Source: an uncultured Rhodospirillales bacterium (GTDB lineage Bacteria; Pseudomonadota; Alphaproteobacteria; RF32; CAG-239). From it: a DNA stretch of 64,000 bases. The DNA lies in assembly GCA_902763185.1 (NCBI GenBank), contig CACWQT010000009.1:1-64000 (forward strand), in the 5' to 3' direction. The notes under the pieces are model-generated. The model ran no database searches, was not told the origin of the DNA, and worked only from the letters and a program-made list of their open reading frames with translations. Position numbers and translations under genes: made by a program. Below, piece after piece: positions 55,027 to 64,000 of this stretch (within the stretch, counting starts at the first letter, position 1; each line of letters opens with the position of its first letter).

Positions 55027-56112
55027 ATGACAGAAATCAAAAAAATCGGTATTTTAACAAGTGGCGGCGATTGCGCCGGTCTTAATGCAGTCGTCTCATC
55101 AGTTGTCAGCTCGGCTGCAAAGTTTGGTTGGGAAGTTTACGGTATTCATAACGGCACAGACGGTTTAACCGAATCACCTCTTTCGTATGAAGTGTTGACC
55201 GAAAATAATTTTGCGGATACGCCGTGGCCGCGGATTGCCGGATCGTATCTCGGCTCGCTTAATAAGGGCGTTAAAATGGAATCGCAAAAAGTGGTTTCCG
55301 AGCGTTTTGGTAAAGGCGTTGCCGAGCTTGGTTTAGATGCCGTTGTTGTGGTTGGCGGTGACGGTAGTATGAACATTGTCAGCAACTACTGCCATAATGC
55401 CGGCGTTAAAATGGTCGGTATTCCGAAGACAATTGATAATGACACACCATTAACACAATATTCTGTCGGTTTTAACTCTGCTTGTGAAGTTTGTGTGGAG
55501 GCAATAGACGCTCTTTGGAAAACGGCTCGTTCGCATCAACGTGCGCTTATTTTAGAGGTTATGGGGCGTGATGCCGGACATTTGGCTATGCACTCTGCTG
55601 TTGCCGGTTTTGCCGATGTTTGCTTGGTTCCGGAAATCCCTTATACCATTGACGGTATTGTTAACAAATTAAAGAGCATTAAAGCTCGTGGGCGCAACCA
55701 TGCTATTATCGTTGTTTCCGAAGGTGTTCGCACCGAAACCGGTGAAATGGTTTCTAATACCACAAATCTTATCGGCGAAAAAATCAATGGCGGTATCGGT
55801 GAATATTTAAGCGCCGCGCTTAATGCTAAATATTCCGGTTTCCAAACCCGTGTGACCAAGCTCGGTCACGTTCAACGTGCCGGTGATCCGACTGCTTTTG
55901 ACCGCGCATTGGCTTGTGCTTTCGGTGCACGTGCGGTGGAACTCCTTAAAGAAGGTCATACAGATGTTATGGTCGCTCTTGAGGGGGATCAAATTCAAAC
56001 ATATTCCCTTTCTGATGTTGTTGCTTGCGGCACTACAAAGCTTGATGCTAATAGTGTGTATGTGAGAGCGGCAGTGGAGATGGGTATGTATGTCGGTGAA
56101 ATAAAACGGTAA
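55027..56112 (+). CDS. pfkA: 6-phosphofructokinase
   Basis: 361 aa. LTSGGDCAGLNA, VVGGDGSMN and GIPKTIDNDTPLTQY carry the phosphate and metal residues. The donor-specificity positions are mixed: GGDG (like ATP enzymes) with K in PKTIDND (like PPi enzymes), so the phosphoryl donor cannot be fixed. AGGA is 9 nt before ATG. It is the committed glycolytic step and fits a fermentative life. A 370-base palindrome-rich gap follows. Confidence 0.9.
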   Translation: MTEIKKIGILTSGGDCAGLNAVVSSVVSSAAKFGWEVYGIHNGTDGLTESPLSYEVLTENNFADTPWPRIAGSYLGSLNKGVKMESQKVVSERFGKGVAELGLDAVVVVGGDGSMNIVSNYCHNAGVKMVGIPKTIDNDTPLTQYSVGFNSACEVCVEAIDALWKTARSHQRALILEVMGRDAGHLAMHSAVAGFADVCLVPEIPYTIDGIVNKLKSIKARGRNHAIIVVSEGVRTETGEMVSNTTNLIGEKINGGIGEYLSAALNAKYSGFQTRVTKLGHVQRAGDPTAFDRALACAFGARAVELLKEGHTDVMVALEGDQIQTYSLSDVVACGTTKLDANSVYVRAAVEMGMYVGEIKR

Positions 56113-56489
56113 ATTTTGGCTCCTAGAGCGGTCTTTACGGGACAAACAAAATTCATGTAGGTCTATCTACACTAAAATTTTGTTTGCCCTTAAGCCCATC
56201 TCTATTAGCTCAAAATTTCCTCGTTTTATTGTGTTGGGACTTGAGTTAGATATTAGCTTCTATCCATCTCAAATTTTCCGCCTCTATTACACGAAGGACT
56301 TCTGCAGTTATTTCGCAAAATTTTCCACCTTAAAAGGCGTCGGAACGTGGGGATTTGTGTCTTTAAAGTAGGTTATCTATTTTTATTTAGATTTTCCATT
56401 TATTAAGTCAAATTTTTTTATGATACTTCTCTTGACAAATAGCCTATAAGGGATAAGGCTATATATAGTTATTTTTTAGGAGAAATGAT
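56113..56489. repeat. Noncoding region with nested inverted repeats
   Basis: A 377-base gap. CAAACAAAATT (56143-56153) and AATTTTGTTTG (56176-56186) pair perfectly, enclosing GTAG/CTAC. Words close to TCAAAATTTCC recur near 56210, 56271 and 56317. The 63-codon frame 56180-56371 is not convincing. The last ~100 bases hold the leader of the metallothionein-like gene; AGGAG lies at about 56479. Confidence 0.6.
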
Positions 56490-56675
56490 ATGGCTAGAAA
56501 TTGTAATAATCCTGATTGTCATTGTGAAAACTGCCAATGCGGTGATAATTGTCAGTGTGGCAAAAACGGTAAAGAATGTTGTTGTGGTGAAAAGTGCAAA
56601 GGCGAAACTAAGCATAAAGAAAATTGCCGTTCATCAGAAAAATCCCAACATAAATGTTGTTGTCATAAAAAGTAA
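56490..56675 (+). CDS. Metallothionein-like Cys-rich peptide
   Basis: 61 aa with 15 Cys, nine Lys and six Glu; typical CxC and CxxC spacing (CHCENCQCGDNCQCG, then CCC, then CCCH). The first 25 residues resemble bacterial metallothioneins. It should bind Zn, Cd or Cu. AGGAG is about 7 nt before ATG. It is 21 bases before a CDF exporter gene, supporting a metal role. The alternative frame over the same bases is rejected. Confidence 0.8.
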   Translation: MARNCNNPDCHCENCQCGDNCQCGKNGKECCCGEKCKGETKHKENCRSSEKSQHKCCCHKK

Positions 56676-56696
56676 TCTCTTTTAAGGGCTGATTTT

Positions 56697-57593
56697 ATGG
56701 CAGAGCACGCACACATTGCACATCACCATCATCATGAAGTGGATGAAAAGTCGGTTAAGCTTTTACTGATTTCGTTTATTATTAATATAGGGCTTTCGGT
56801 GGTGGAGCTTGTGGGCGGTGTTTTATCTGCCAGTGTGGCGCTAATCGGTGATGCGCTTCATAATACATCAGATGCTTTTTCTATCTTGATAGCGATAATT
56901 GCGTTTAAGATCGGCAACCGCAAGGCGACGGCAAAATATACCTTTGGGTTTAAGCGTGCGGAGATTATCGGTGGTTTTGTTAATCTCATCTTACTCTTTA
57001 TTTCGGGGGGCTATCTCTTAGTTGAGGGGGTGTTGCGCATAATTCAGCCGGAGCCTATCAGCGGATTGACAATAATTATTGTTTCGGTGTTGGCATTGGT
57101 TGTGGATTTAGCAACGGCAAAAATATCTCATCATCATGCCGGTCATAATACCAATATGAAAATGGTGTTTTTGCATAACTTGGCTGATGCGTTTGGCTCA
57201 ATCGGCGTGATTGTTTCGGGGCTTGCCGTGATGTTATTTGATGTTTATCGGGTAGATGGCGCGGTTGCTATCGGTATTGCTCTTTATATGATTGTGCAGG
57301 CGATTATTTCTTTTCCGGATATTGTGCATATTTTGATGAATGCGGCGCCCGATGATGTGGATTTGGCGATGTTAGAAAAAGAAATCCTGAAAATCAAAGG
57401 GGTAAAAGGGGTGCATCATATACATTTGTGGCGTGTGAATGAGCATGAAAGTTCTTTAGAGTGCCATATTGAGGCTTGTAAAGGCAGGGATTTGTTGGTT
57501 GAGGTCAAAACCTTGCTTGCCGAGCAATTTAACATTATGCATAGCACTATAGAGGTTGAAAGCGATTGCGCTGACGGTGATTGCGAATTGTGA
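56697..57593 (+). CDS. Cation diffusion facilitator (CDF) metal exporter
   Basis: 298 aa. His-rich N-terminus (HAHIAHHHHH), six helices, transport-site motifs GDALHNTSDA (D-x-x-H-x-x-x-D) and HNLADAFGS (H-x-x-x-D), and a C-terminal cytosolic domain (GVHHIHLWRV). The residues ESDCADGDCEL at the end add two Cys. This is the ZnT/CzcD zinc-type subgroup. AAGGG before ATG. Grouped with the metallothionein-like gene. Confidence 0.92.
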   Translation: MAEHAHIAHHHHHEVDEKSVKLLLISFIINIGLSVVELVGGVLSASVALIGDALHNTSDAFSILIAIIAFKIGNRKATAKYTFGFKRAEIIGGFVNLILLFISGGYLLVEGVLRIIQPEPISGLTIIIVSVLALVVDLATAKISHHHAGHNTNMKMVFLHNLADAFGSIGVIVSGLAVMLFDVYRVDGAVAIGIALYMIVQAIISFPDIVHILMNAAPDDVDLAMLEKEILKIKGVKGVHHIHLWRVNEHESSLECHIEACKGRDLLVEVKTLLAEQFNIMHSTIEVESDCADGDCEL

Positions 57594-57658
57594 TCGCAGG
57601 TTAAATCTTTTTTAATTTAAAGCAGATAGACTTTCTTTACTGAAAGGAAAGACCTATT

Positions 57659-59422
57659 ATGCAATCTCAACCGTTTCCCAAAACAGCGTGGAAGTATTTG
57701 TTAAAAGAGTGTATCGCTCCGTTTAAGTGGGCGTTTGCGATGTGTTTGCTCTTGGTATTCGCCGAAACAGGTGTTTATAATTTGCTAAATTGGCTGTTCG
57801 GGCGGTTGGTAGAGAGCATTAAACAAGGCGCAACATCGGAGGCTTTACATCAGGTTTTGTGGTTGGTCGGGTTTATTGTTCTAGCCGATGTTATCAATAT
57901 CTTTTTACCAAAACAGGCATTGATGTATCGGCAAAAAGAGCTTTATTTTCCGATGCAAGAGCGTATTTATACTCGGGCGCTTTCATATATTTTCGGACAT
58001 TCGGTCAATTATATCATTAACAAACAAACCGGAACATTGTTGGCTAAAACCAATCAGATTAATAACTTGCAACCAACATTTTCATGCATTATTACGCAAT
58101 TTTGGTCTATCATAAGCGATATCGGCACTAAGATTGTTTTGCTTATGATGATTAATGTTTGGCTTGGTTGTCTGTTTGTATTTTGCGCCGGAGTGGTTGC
58201 CATTGTTAACTATTATGCCAATAAAACGAGTGATCGGCTTCATAATATGCAAGGTAAATCTGAATCACTGTATACCGGTTGGCTTGTTGATGCGATTGCC
58301 AATATTCGTTTGGTTAAGCAATTTAATCGTTTGGATTACGAAAAAAAGCGCTTATCAATATTATTGCAACAGTATATCCGGCTTAAAGCCAAAACAATGT
58401 TAGTGTGGTTTAGCTCTTATACGGCGGTGGGGTGTTTTGTGCATTTATGTTCCGTTACGATGTTGACTTTTGCGGTTTATTTATGGAGTAAAGCGTTAAT
58501 CAATGTTGGTGATATAGTATTTATATTGCTTACCTTAAACGGCGGTTTTATGTGGATGATGGGATTGTGTGATGATTACCGCAGGCTTGCTAATAACCTT
58601 TCGTATATTCAAGCAGGGCTTGAGCCATTTTATACGCCGCATGAGATAGAAAATGATTCTAATGCCAAAGTTCTTAGAGTTAAAAAAGCAGAGATTGAGT
58701 TTAAGAATGTCGGGTTTGCTTATCCGGAGCAGAAAAGGATTTTTGATAAGTTTAATCTAAAAATAAAAGACGGTGAAAAGGTCGGTATTGTCGGTTTATC
58801 CGGTAACGGTAAAACGACGCTGATTAACCTGTTGCAACGTGCCTATGATATTGATGAGGGGCAAATTTTAATTGATGGGCAGGATATTAAGACTGTGACA
58901 CAAACAAGTCTGCACCAAAATTTGGCGATTATACCGCAGGAAACGGTGTTATTCCACCGTAGCTTAAAAGATAATATCGGCTATGGGGTAATGGCAACGG
59001 ATAAACAAATCAAACGAGCGGCAAAGATTGCTTGTGCCGATGACTTTATCAGGGCAACACCGGAAGGATATGACTCTATGGTTGGTGACAGAGGGTGTAA
59101 GCTTTCAGGCGGTGAGCGGCAACGGATTGCCATCGCCAGAGCAGTGTTGCGTAATCGTCCGATACTTATTTTAGATGAGGCGACGTCTTCACTTGATAGC
59201 GAATCAGAAAGTATTGTTGCTCAAGCGATTGATAATCTTATGGGCAAGCAAACAGTGATTGCCATTGCGCACCGGCTTTCTACCTTAAAGAATATGGACA
59301 GGATTATTTATCTTGAAGAGGGAAAAGTTGCCGAATCCGGCACATTTGATGAGTTGGCGCGTAAGAAAAACGGTAAATTTGCTAAATTATGGCAACTGCA
59401 ACAGTTGGAGAAAAGGGACTAG
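57659..59422 (+). CDS. ABC exporter, subunit 1
   Basis: 587 aa. Six-helix transmembrane domain (residues 1-320), then NBD with Walker A GLSGNGKTT, Q-loop IIPQETVLF, signature LSGGERQRI, Walker B LILDEATSSLD and the His switch AIAHRLSTL. Canonical Glu, so both NBDs can hydrolyse ATP. The 3-base gap to the next, similar gene suggests a heterodimer. Substrate unknown, perhaps a metal complex, peptide or lipid. Confidence 0.88.
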   Translation: MQSQPFPKTAWKYLLKECIAPFKWAFAMCLLLVFAETGVYNLLNWLFGRLVESIKQGATSEALHQVLWLVGFIVLADVINIFLPKQALMYRQKELYFPMQERIYTRALSYIFGHSVNYIINKQTGTLLAKTNQINNLQPTFSCIITQFWSIISDIGTKIVLLMMINVWLGCLFVFCAGVVAIVNYYANKTSDRLHNMQGKSESLYTGWLVDAIANIRLVKQFNRLDYEKKRLSILLQQYIRLKAKTMLVWFSSYTAVGCFVHLCSVTMLTFAVYLWSKALINVGDIVFILLTLNGGFMWMMGLCDDYRRLANNLSYIQAGLEPFYTPHEIENDSNAKVLRVKKAEIEFKNVGFAYPEQKRIFDKFNLKIKDGEKVGIVGLSGNGKTTLINLLQRAYDIDEGQILIDGQDIKTVTQTSLHQNLAIIPQETVLFHRSLKDNIGYGVMATDKQIKRAAKIACADDFIRATPEGYDSMVGDRGCKLSGGERQRIAIARAVLRNRPILILDEATSSLDSESESIVAQAIDNLMGKQTVIAIAHRLSTLKNMDRIIYLEEGKVAESGTFDELARKKNGKFAKLWQLQQLEKRD

Positions 59423-59425
59423 ACG

Positions 59426-61198
59426 ATGAAATTGTTTGAGAACATACCTGATATGCGAAAAGTTCCCGAAAATCCGTTGCTGTTTATTTGGGAAGCGTTG
59501 TATGGCGTCCGTAAATGGGCGTTTGTCGGTGTGGCGTTGGCATTCGGTTTGCAACTGATGAAAGTCTATGTGACGGTGTTTTTCTCAAAGATGATTGATT
59601 ATTTTGCAAATATTACGCCGGAGGAATTTGCCTGGTCTAAAATGTGGTGGTTTTTGGCGCTTATTTTTGCTTCTTATATCGGGCAATCGGTATTTCGTAT
59701 GGTGCGTGAGCTGATAGAGGCTAATAATGTCAGAAACTTTATGGATGCTAAAATTAAACTTTTTGCGGTGGATTATTTGGCACGGCATTCAGAGAACTAT
59801 TTTTCATCACAAAAAACCGGTCAGCTTTCGCAAAAAGTTATCAATTGTGCCTTAAATGCAACAGTTGTGCATGAACATATTTCAATGTTGTATAGCAAAA
59901 TATTTTTGATTTTGATTGATTTTTTCTATGTCGGCTGCGTCAGTCTGTGGTTTTTATTGTTAGTTGTTATTTTCGGCTCAATATCATCATTTGCCTCATA
60001 TAAAGCAAGTTTGAAATATCGTGATATAAACGAAAAAGTTGATAATTTATTTGATGATTTTAACGGCGTGGTAGCAGATAGTATCAGTAATGCGCTTAAT
60101 GTCAAAGCAAACGGTAGTGAGACGTATGAGCTATCGTTTGTGAAAAAAGCATTTATAAGGTGCCGAGATGCACGTTTTATTGCTATAGATAAATTTCAAA
60201 ATAGTATTCGTATTCAGCATACATTGCTCTGTTTGTTTGAAGTTGCGTCGTTGTTGTTAATGGTTAAACTTTGGTATAACGGAAAAATCGGTGTTGGTGA
60301 TGTTACCTTGGTTTTGATGTTGATGAATACGATAATGAGCGGTTTTTCTGCTATATTAGGGAACGTATGCACAATCAATAAGATGATAGGATCTCTGCAA
60401 GCATCAATGGCACCGTTTGTGGTCAAACATGAGATTAAAGACGTGCCCAATGCTAAAAAGTTAAAGTTGAACGGTGGCGCGATAGAATTTAAGAATGTTA
60501 AGTTCGGTTATGATAAGAAGAAAGTGTTTAACAATTTATCGCTAAAGATTAAAGCCGGTGAAAAGGTCGGTTTGGTCGGTGTTTCGGGAAGCGGTAAGAG
60601 CACATTGATAAACTTATTGCAAAGGGCGTATGATATAGAAGGCGGTGAAATTTTGATAGACGGGCAGGTGATTTCTAAGGTTAAACAAGGCAGTCTGCAT
60701 GATGCGATTTCGCTTATTCCGCAAGATACAGCGCTGTTTCACCGCACAGTCAGTCAGAATATTGCTTATGGAGATTTGCACGCTAAGCAAAGTGAAATTG
60801 AAACGGCGGCTAAAAAAGCCTATGCGGATGAGTTTATTAAAGGTTTACCTAAAGGATATCAAACCAAAGTCGGGGAAAAGGGGGTTAAACTTTCGGGCGG
60901 ACAACGTCAGCGCGTGGCAATTGCGCGTGCGATATTAAAAGATAGTCCGATCTTGATTTTGGATGAGGCAACCTCGGCACTTGATAGTGAGGCGGAAAAA
61001 TATATTCAAAAAGCAATGAAGAATTTGATAAAAGATAAAACCGTGATTGCCATAGCACACCGTCTTTCCACTTTAAAAGAAATGGATCGGATTATTGTCT
61101 TAGATAAAGGAAAGATTGTTGAAGAGGGAACAATGAAGGAGTTGTTGGCACGTGGTGGAGAATTTCAGCATTTATGGGAAATTCAAAATAAGGAGTAA
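59426..61198 (+). CDS. ABC exporter, subunit 2
   Basis: 590 aa. Walker A GVSGSGKST, Q-loop LIPQDTALF, signature LSGGQRQRV, LILDEATSALD and AIAHRLSTL are all intact. It lies 3 bases after subunit 1 with identical architecture, pointing to a heterodimeric type IV exporter (MsbA/LmrCD type). Both NBDs are canonical, unlike many asymmetric pairs. The SD of the next gene overlaps its stop. Confidence 0.88.
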   Translation: MKLFENIPDMRKVPENPLLFIWEALYGVRKWAFVGVALAFGLQLMKVYVTVFFSKMIDYFANITPEEFAWSKMWWFLALIFASYIGQSVFRMVRELIEANNVRNFMDAKIKLFAVDYLARHSENYFSSQKTGQLSQKVINCALNATVVHEHISMLYSKIFLILIDFFYVGCVSLWFLLLVVIFGSISSFASYKASLKYRDINEKVDNLFDDFNGVVADSISNALNVKANGSETYELSFVKKAFIRCRDARFIAIDKFQNSIRIQHTLLCLFEVASLLLMVKLWYNGKIGVGDVTLVLMLMNTIMSGFSAILGNVCTINKMIGSLQASMAPFVVKHEIKDVPNAKKLKLNGGAIEFKNVKFGYDKKKVFNNLSLKIKAGEKVGLVGVSGSGKSTLINLLQRAYDIEGGEILIDGQVISKVKQGSLHDAISLIPQDTALFHRTVSQNIAYGDLHAKQSEIETAAKKAYADEFIKGLPKGYQTKVGEKGVKLSGGQRQRVAIARAILKDSPILILDEATSALDSEAEKYIQKAMKNLIKDKTVIAIAHRLSTLKEMDRIIVLDKGKIVEEGTMKELLARGGEFQHLWEIQNKE

Positions 61199-61204
61199 TC
61201 ATTT

Positions 61205-61702
61205 ATGCGGTTATATCACTATGCACCAAAAGAAAATACGGTCTTAAGAGACGGATTGCTTTCTATATCTAAAGGACCTCGTGATTTGAAGGCTTATGCG
61301 CATCGTGCCGGAACGGAGAAAAGGGAGGATATATTAGCTTGGCTTGATAAAACTTTTGCCGGTCGCAGTCGGGCAATTTCGTGTTTAACCGAGCCGATAA
61401 AATGGCAGGGTAATGATGCGGTGTTAAAAGCAATTGTTGACCGCTCAACATTGTTTTCATTTGAGCTTGACGGTTTGCTCAAAGACGATTTGGTTGAGGC
61501 GATTTGGTGTAAAAGCGGCTCTGATGTTGGAGGGTATAATGAACGGTTTTATCAAGTTAATCCAAATGAAATAGATTTATCACCACTCTCTTGGGAAAAG
61601 GTGGATGCCTCTCGTGATTTGCTTTATGCGGTGGTGAGGCACTATCTCATTGTCTTAAAAGACGGCTATATCCCACCAGAATATTTGAGAGAAGAATTAT
61701 AG
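61205..61702 (+). CDS. Unknown protein with YHY-type N-terminus
   Basis: 165 aa. RLYHYAPKENTVLRDGLLSI at the N-terminus recalls the LYHYTxxxNxxxIxxxGL start of ADP-ribosyltransferase-like and DarT/RNA phosphotransferase-type folds, but the remaining residues (EKREDILAWLDKTFAGRSR) match nothing I know. AAGGAG overlaps the ABC stop, so it is translated with the exporter. It may be an accessory or modifying enzyme for the transport system; only the context supports this. Confidence 0.5.
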   Translation: MRLYHYAPKENTVLRDGLLSISKGPRDLKAYAHRAGTEKREDILAWLDKTFAGRSRAISCLTEPIKWQGNDAVLKAIVDRSTLFSFELDGLLKDDLVEAIWCKSGSDVGGYNERFYQVNPNEIDLSPLSWEKVDASRDLLYAVVRHYLIVLKDGYIPPEYLREEL

Positions 61703-61710
61703 TATTGAAT

Positions 61711-61740
61711 AAAAAAGCCGTCCTTTCGGGCGGCTTAATT
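61711..61740. terminator. Bidirectional terminator
   Basis: AAGCCGTCC / GGGCGGCTT around TTTC, with T-runs on both sides; ends the ABC operon and pnp. Confidence 0.85.
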
Positions 61741-61760
61741 TGTTTTTCAAGTTATGAGCT

Positions 61761-63875
61761 TTAAGCGTCTTCACCTGTTTCTTGGTTAACACGTTTGGCA
61801 GAGAGTTTAATCTTGCCACGGTTATCAGTGCCTAAGCACTTAACCCAAATGCTGTCACCTTCTTTATAGAAATCACAAACAGAAGCAATGCGCTCGTTTT
61901 TGATTTCGGAGATGTGAACTAAGCCTTCGGTTGTGCCTAAGAAACGAACAAATGCACCAAAGTCCATAATTTTGGTGATAACACCATGATAGTTTTTGCC
62001 GTCTTCAGGAACAGCAACGATACCATTGATGATTTCAAGCGCGGCGTCCGCGTCTTTCTTATCAACGGCGGCAACATTTACCGTCCCGTCATCATCAATA
62101 TCAATCTTGGTGTTAGTCTTTTCAATAATATCACGAATGACTTTACCGCCGGTGCCGATGACTTCGCGGATTTTATCTACCGGAATTTTGATAGATATAA
62201 TACGCGGTGCGCGCGGTGAAATCTCTGCACGCGGTGCCGGTAAGGCTTTTGCCATTTCACCTAAGATATGAATACGTCCTTCATGTGCTTGAGCAAGAGC
62301 GTTTTTCATAATCTCTTTGGTGATAGATGTGATTTTAATATCCATTTGAAGTGCGGTTACACCGTCAGAAGTTCCGGCTACCTTAAAGTCCATATCGCCT
62401 AAGTGGTCTTCATCACCTAAAATATCGGTTAAGATAGCTACACGGCCATCATCTTCTTTAATCAAGCCCATAGCGATACCGGCAACAGGCTTTCTTAACG
62501 GTACACCGGCATCCATTAAGGAAAGCACGGAACCGCAGACGGTTGCCATAGAAGATGAACCGTTTGATTCCATAATATCCGATACAACACGAACGGTGTA
62601 TGGAAATTCTGATTTTTCTTTAGGCATCATCGGGTGAATAGCACGCCATGCTAATTTGCCGTGACCGATTTCACGACGCCCCGGAGAACCTAAACGACCA
62701 CATTCACCAACCGAGAACGGTGGGAAGTTGTAGTTTAACATAAAGTCTTGACGAGCTTCGTCCATTAAACCGTCAATGATTTGTGCATCTTCGCCGGTGC
62801 CTAAGGTGGTTACAACCAAGGCTTGAGTTTCACCGCGGGTGAATAATGCTGAACCATGTGTGGTCGGCAATATATCAACTTCGCAAGTAATCGGGCGAAC
62901 GGTTTTGGTGTCACGTCCGTCAATACGCTTACCGGTGGTTAATACCTTTTCACGCATAACAGAGTGCATTAACTTCTCGATAGCATCTAAAGAATAACGA
63001 ACTTCCAATTCATTTTCAGGGTCAATGGTGGCATTAACTTCTGCAGCCAATTCACCTAAACGTGTGCTACGCTTTTGTTTATCAACCTCGTTGAATGCTT
63101 CTTCATATTTGGCGCGGAAATCTTTTTCTATGCGAGCATAAAGTGCATCAAACTCCGGCGGAAATACAGGTGCCTCCCATGGTTCTTTACCTGCTTCGGC
63201 TTTTAATTCGTTAATCATATCAATGATTTTTTGGAAGCTGTCAAAACCAAACATAACTGCGTTTAACATTGTTTCTTCAGAAAGCTCGTTTGCTTCCGAT
63301 TCAACCATTAATACACCGTCTTTGGTACCGGCAACGGTTAATTCCAATTCAGAATTTTTCAACTCTTCAACTGTCGGATTCAAAACGTATTCTTTGTTGA
63401 TGTAACCAACTTTGGCGGCACCAATCGGGCCTAAGAACGGAATACCGGATACGGCCAAGGCGGCAGAAGCGGCAATCATCGCCAAAATATCGGAATCGGT
63501 TTTTTTATCATGTGCAACAGTGGTGCAGATGATTTGAACTTCGTTTTTGAAAGCATCAGGAAACAGCGGGCGGATTGGTCTGTCTATAAGACGAGAAACC
63601 AATACTTCGTGTTCGGAAGGCTTGCCTTCGCGTTTCATAAAGCCACCGGGGATTTTACCTGTGGCATAATATTTTTCCTGATAGTTAACAGTTAAAGGGA
63701 AAAAATCCTGGTCTGCTTTTACTTCTTTTGCAGCAACAACCGTGGCAATAACAACTGTGTTACCATAAGTTGCCTGAACGGCTCCTGTTGCTTGTTTTGC
63801 GATTTTACCTGTTTCTAAAACTAATTTGCGGCCGCCCCATTCTATTTCTTTGCGGCACACGTTCCAATTGACCAT
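61761..63875 (-). CDS. pnp: Polyribonucleotide nucleotidyltransferase (PNPase)
   Basis: 704 aa. Two RNase PH domains (the first with [22 protein letters not shown], the second with [15 protein letters not shown] and [18 protein letters not shown]), then KH ([16 protein letters not shown]) and S1 ([17 protein letters not shown]) domains. It degrades mRNA 3' to 5' using phosphate and is in the degradosome. AAAGG precedes ATG 63875. Upstream are two hairpins and the end of rpsO. Confidence 0.97.
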   Translation of the reverse strand: MVNWNVCRKEIEWGGRKLVLETGKIAKQATGAVQATYGNTVVIATVVAAKEVKADQDFFPLTVNYQEKYYATGKIPGGFMKREGKPSEHEVLVSRLIDRPIRPLFPDAFKNEVQIICTTVAHDKKTDSDILAMIAASAALAVSGIPFLGPIGAAKVGYINKEYVLNPTVEELKNSELELTVAGTKDGVLMVESEANELSEETMLNAVMFGFDSFQKIIDMINELKAEAGKEPWEAPVFPPEFDALYARIEKDFRAKYEEAFNEVDKQKRSTRLGELAAEVNATIDPENELEVRYSLDAIEKLMHSVMREKVLTTGKRIDGRDTKTVRPITCEVDILPTTHGSALFTRGETQALVVTTLGTGEDAQIIDGLMDEARQDFMLNYNFPPFSVGECGRLGSPGRREIGHGKLAWRAIHPMMPKEKSEFPYTVRVVSDIMESNGSSSMATVCGSVLSLMDAGVPLRKPVAGIAMGLIKEDDGRVAILTDILGDEDHLGDMDFKVAGTSDGVTALQMDIKITSITKEIMKNALAQAHEGRIHILGEMAKALPAPRAEISPRAPRIISIKIPVDKIREVIGTGGKVIRDIIEKTNTKIDIDDDGTVNVAAVDKKDADAALEIINGIVAVPEDGKNYHGVITKIMDFGAFVRFLGTTEGLVHISEIKNERIASVCDFYKEGDSIWVKCLGTDNRGKIKLSAKRVNQETGEDA

Positions 63876-63905
63876 ATTTTTTACCTTTCCTTACTATATT
63901 CCTCA

Positions 63906-63962
63906 CCTAAGCATTATGCCTAGGATTTTGCAAATAGCGGAGCCCCATTGCCCCGCTATTTG
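63906..63962 (-). promoter_or_regulatory. pnp leader hairpins
   Basis: Two inverted repeats between rpsO and pnp: CCTAGGCATAATGCTTAGG (63906-63924) and a longer stem CAAATAGCGG/CCGCTATTTG (63931-63962). In E. coli, pnp mRNA is cut by RNase III in such a stem and then autoregulated by PNPase; the same is inferred here. Confidence 0.6.
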
Positions 63963-63975
63963 TTTCAAACATCTC

Positions 63976-64000
63976 TTACTTACGTAAATCTAACTTCTTA
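63976..64000 (-). CDS. rpsO: Ribosomal protein S15, C-terminal end (partial)
   Basis: The last 25 bases read on the minus strand as KKLDLRK followed by TAA (63976-63978), the typical S15 C-terminus. The gene continues past the window. It is placed before pnp, as in the conserved rpsO-pnp order. Confidence 0.7.

Noticed and set aside
56180-56371. 63-codon frame in the palindrome-rich gap
   Set aside because: No SD, runs through inverted repeats, and the translation is not protein-like.
56490-61702. A toxin-immunity or bacteriocin export system
   Set aside because: No leader peptide or immunity gene seen; the ABC pair lacks a peptidase domain. The unknown gene is only suggestive.

Overview
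The window (about 40% G+C by eye) is a chromosomal segment of a low-GC bacterium that looks like an alphaproteobacterium, plausibly a gut- or host-associated lineage. The evidence is the mix of lepA, gyrB, serS, secE-nusG, rplU-rpmA-obgE, yebC-ruvC, rarA, trxB, ychF, pth, rplY, pssA and rpsO-pnp with alphaproteobacterial markers: an ATP12-like F1-ATPase assembly chaperone beside an RluC-type synthase, AsmA, a YcgN/UPF0260 protein and a DUF465-like protein. Class III ribonucleotide reductase (nrdD/nrdG) preceded by two NrdR-like boxes implies anaerobic life. The species call is inference; no 16S gene is present, only the 3' end of a 5S gene at position 1.

Layout: 1-150, end of an rRNA operon; 0.2-2.7 kb, a putative glycosyltransferase and an orphan three-gene cassette; 2.8-8.6 kb, redox, GNAT, lepA and secreted-protein genes; 8.7-12.1 kb, the anaerobic ribonucleotide reductase locus, in which NrdD is split by one in-frame stop from its glycyl-radical domain; 12.3-14.7 kb, gyrB; 14.8-20.4 kb, a minus-strand run with a DPP III-like metallopeptidase, an HD hydrolase and serS; 20.6-25.4 kb, secE-nusG and the ribosome and GTPase genes; 25.4-33.6 kb, a lipoprotein, adk, yebC-ruvC, a degenerate DEAD-box protein, rarA, rluC and further orphan genes; 33.6-43.4 kb, asmA, atp12, acyP, trxB, a membrane glycosyltransferase, ychF, pth, rplY and pssA; 43.6-45.6 kb, tRNA-Leu followed by degenerate tandem copies of its 3' end, an ACP-like orphan and an AT-rich SH3-TM-NERD gene; 45.6-56.1 kb, small enzymes, lipoproteins, glycosyltransferases, an antiporter and phosphofructokinase; 56.5-61.7 kb, a metallothionein-like peptide, a CDF metal exporter, a paired ABC exporter and an unknown protein; 61.7-64 kb, pnp and the end of rpsO.

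The most unusual theme is a scattered set of short orphan genes (1280-2636, 29587-30102, 31661-32525, 41046-41576, 44109-44438). They lack the strong AGGAG-type ribosome sites used by nearly all their neighbours, start after A/T-only leaders, mostly carry their own strong hairpin terminators, and sit between housekeeping genes. Two are recognisable: one is the N-terminal dimerisation domain of ribosomal protein L7/L12, in a Bacteroidota-like version, joined to a new basic tail; the other looks like an acyl carrier protein whose attachment serine is Asn. I infer either capture from Bacteroidota or a coherent class of accessory genes.

Other points of interest are the split NrdD, the serial tRNA-Leu 3'-end duplications with 19-20 bp palindromes, a 104-bp palindromic element after a lipoprotein gene, a promoter that fires into a terminator-like hairpin ahead of rplY-pth, a single-RecA-domain DEAD-box protein with ruined motifs, an N-terminally short ATP12, and a metal-resistance cluster.
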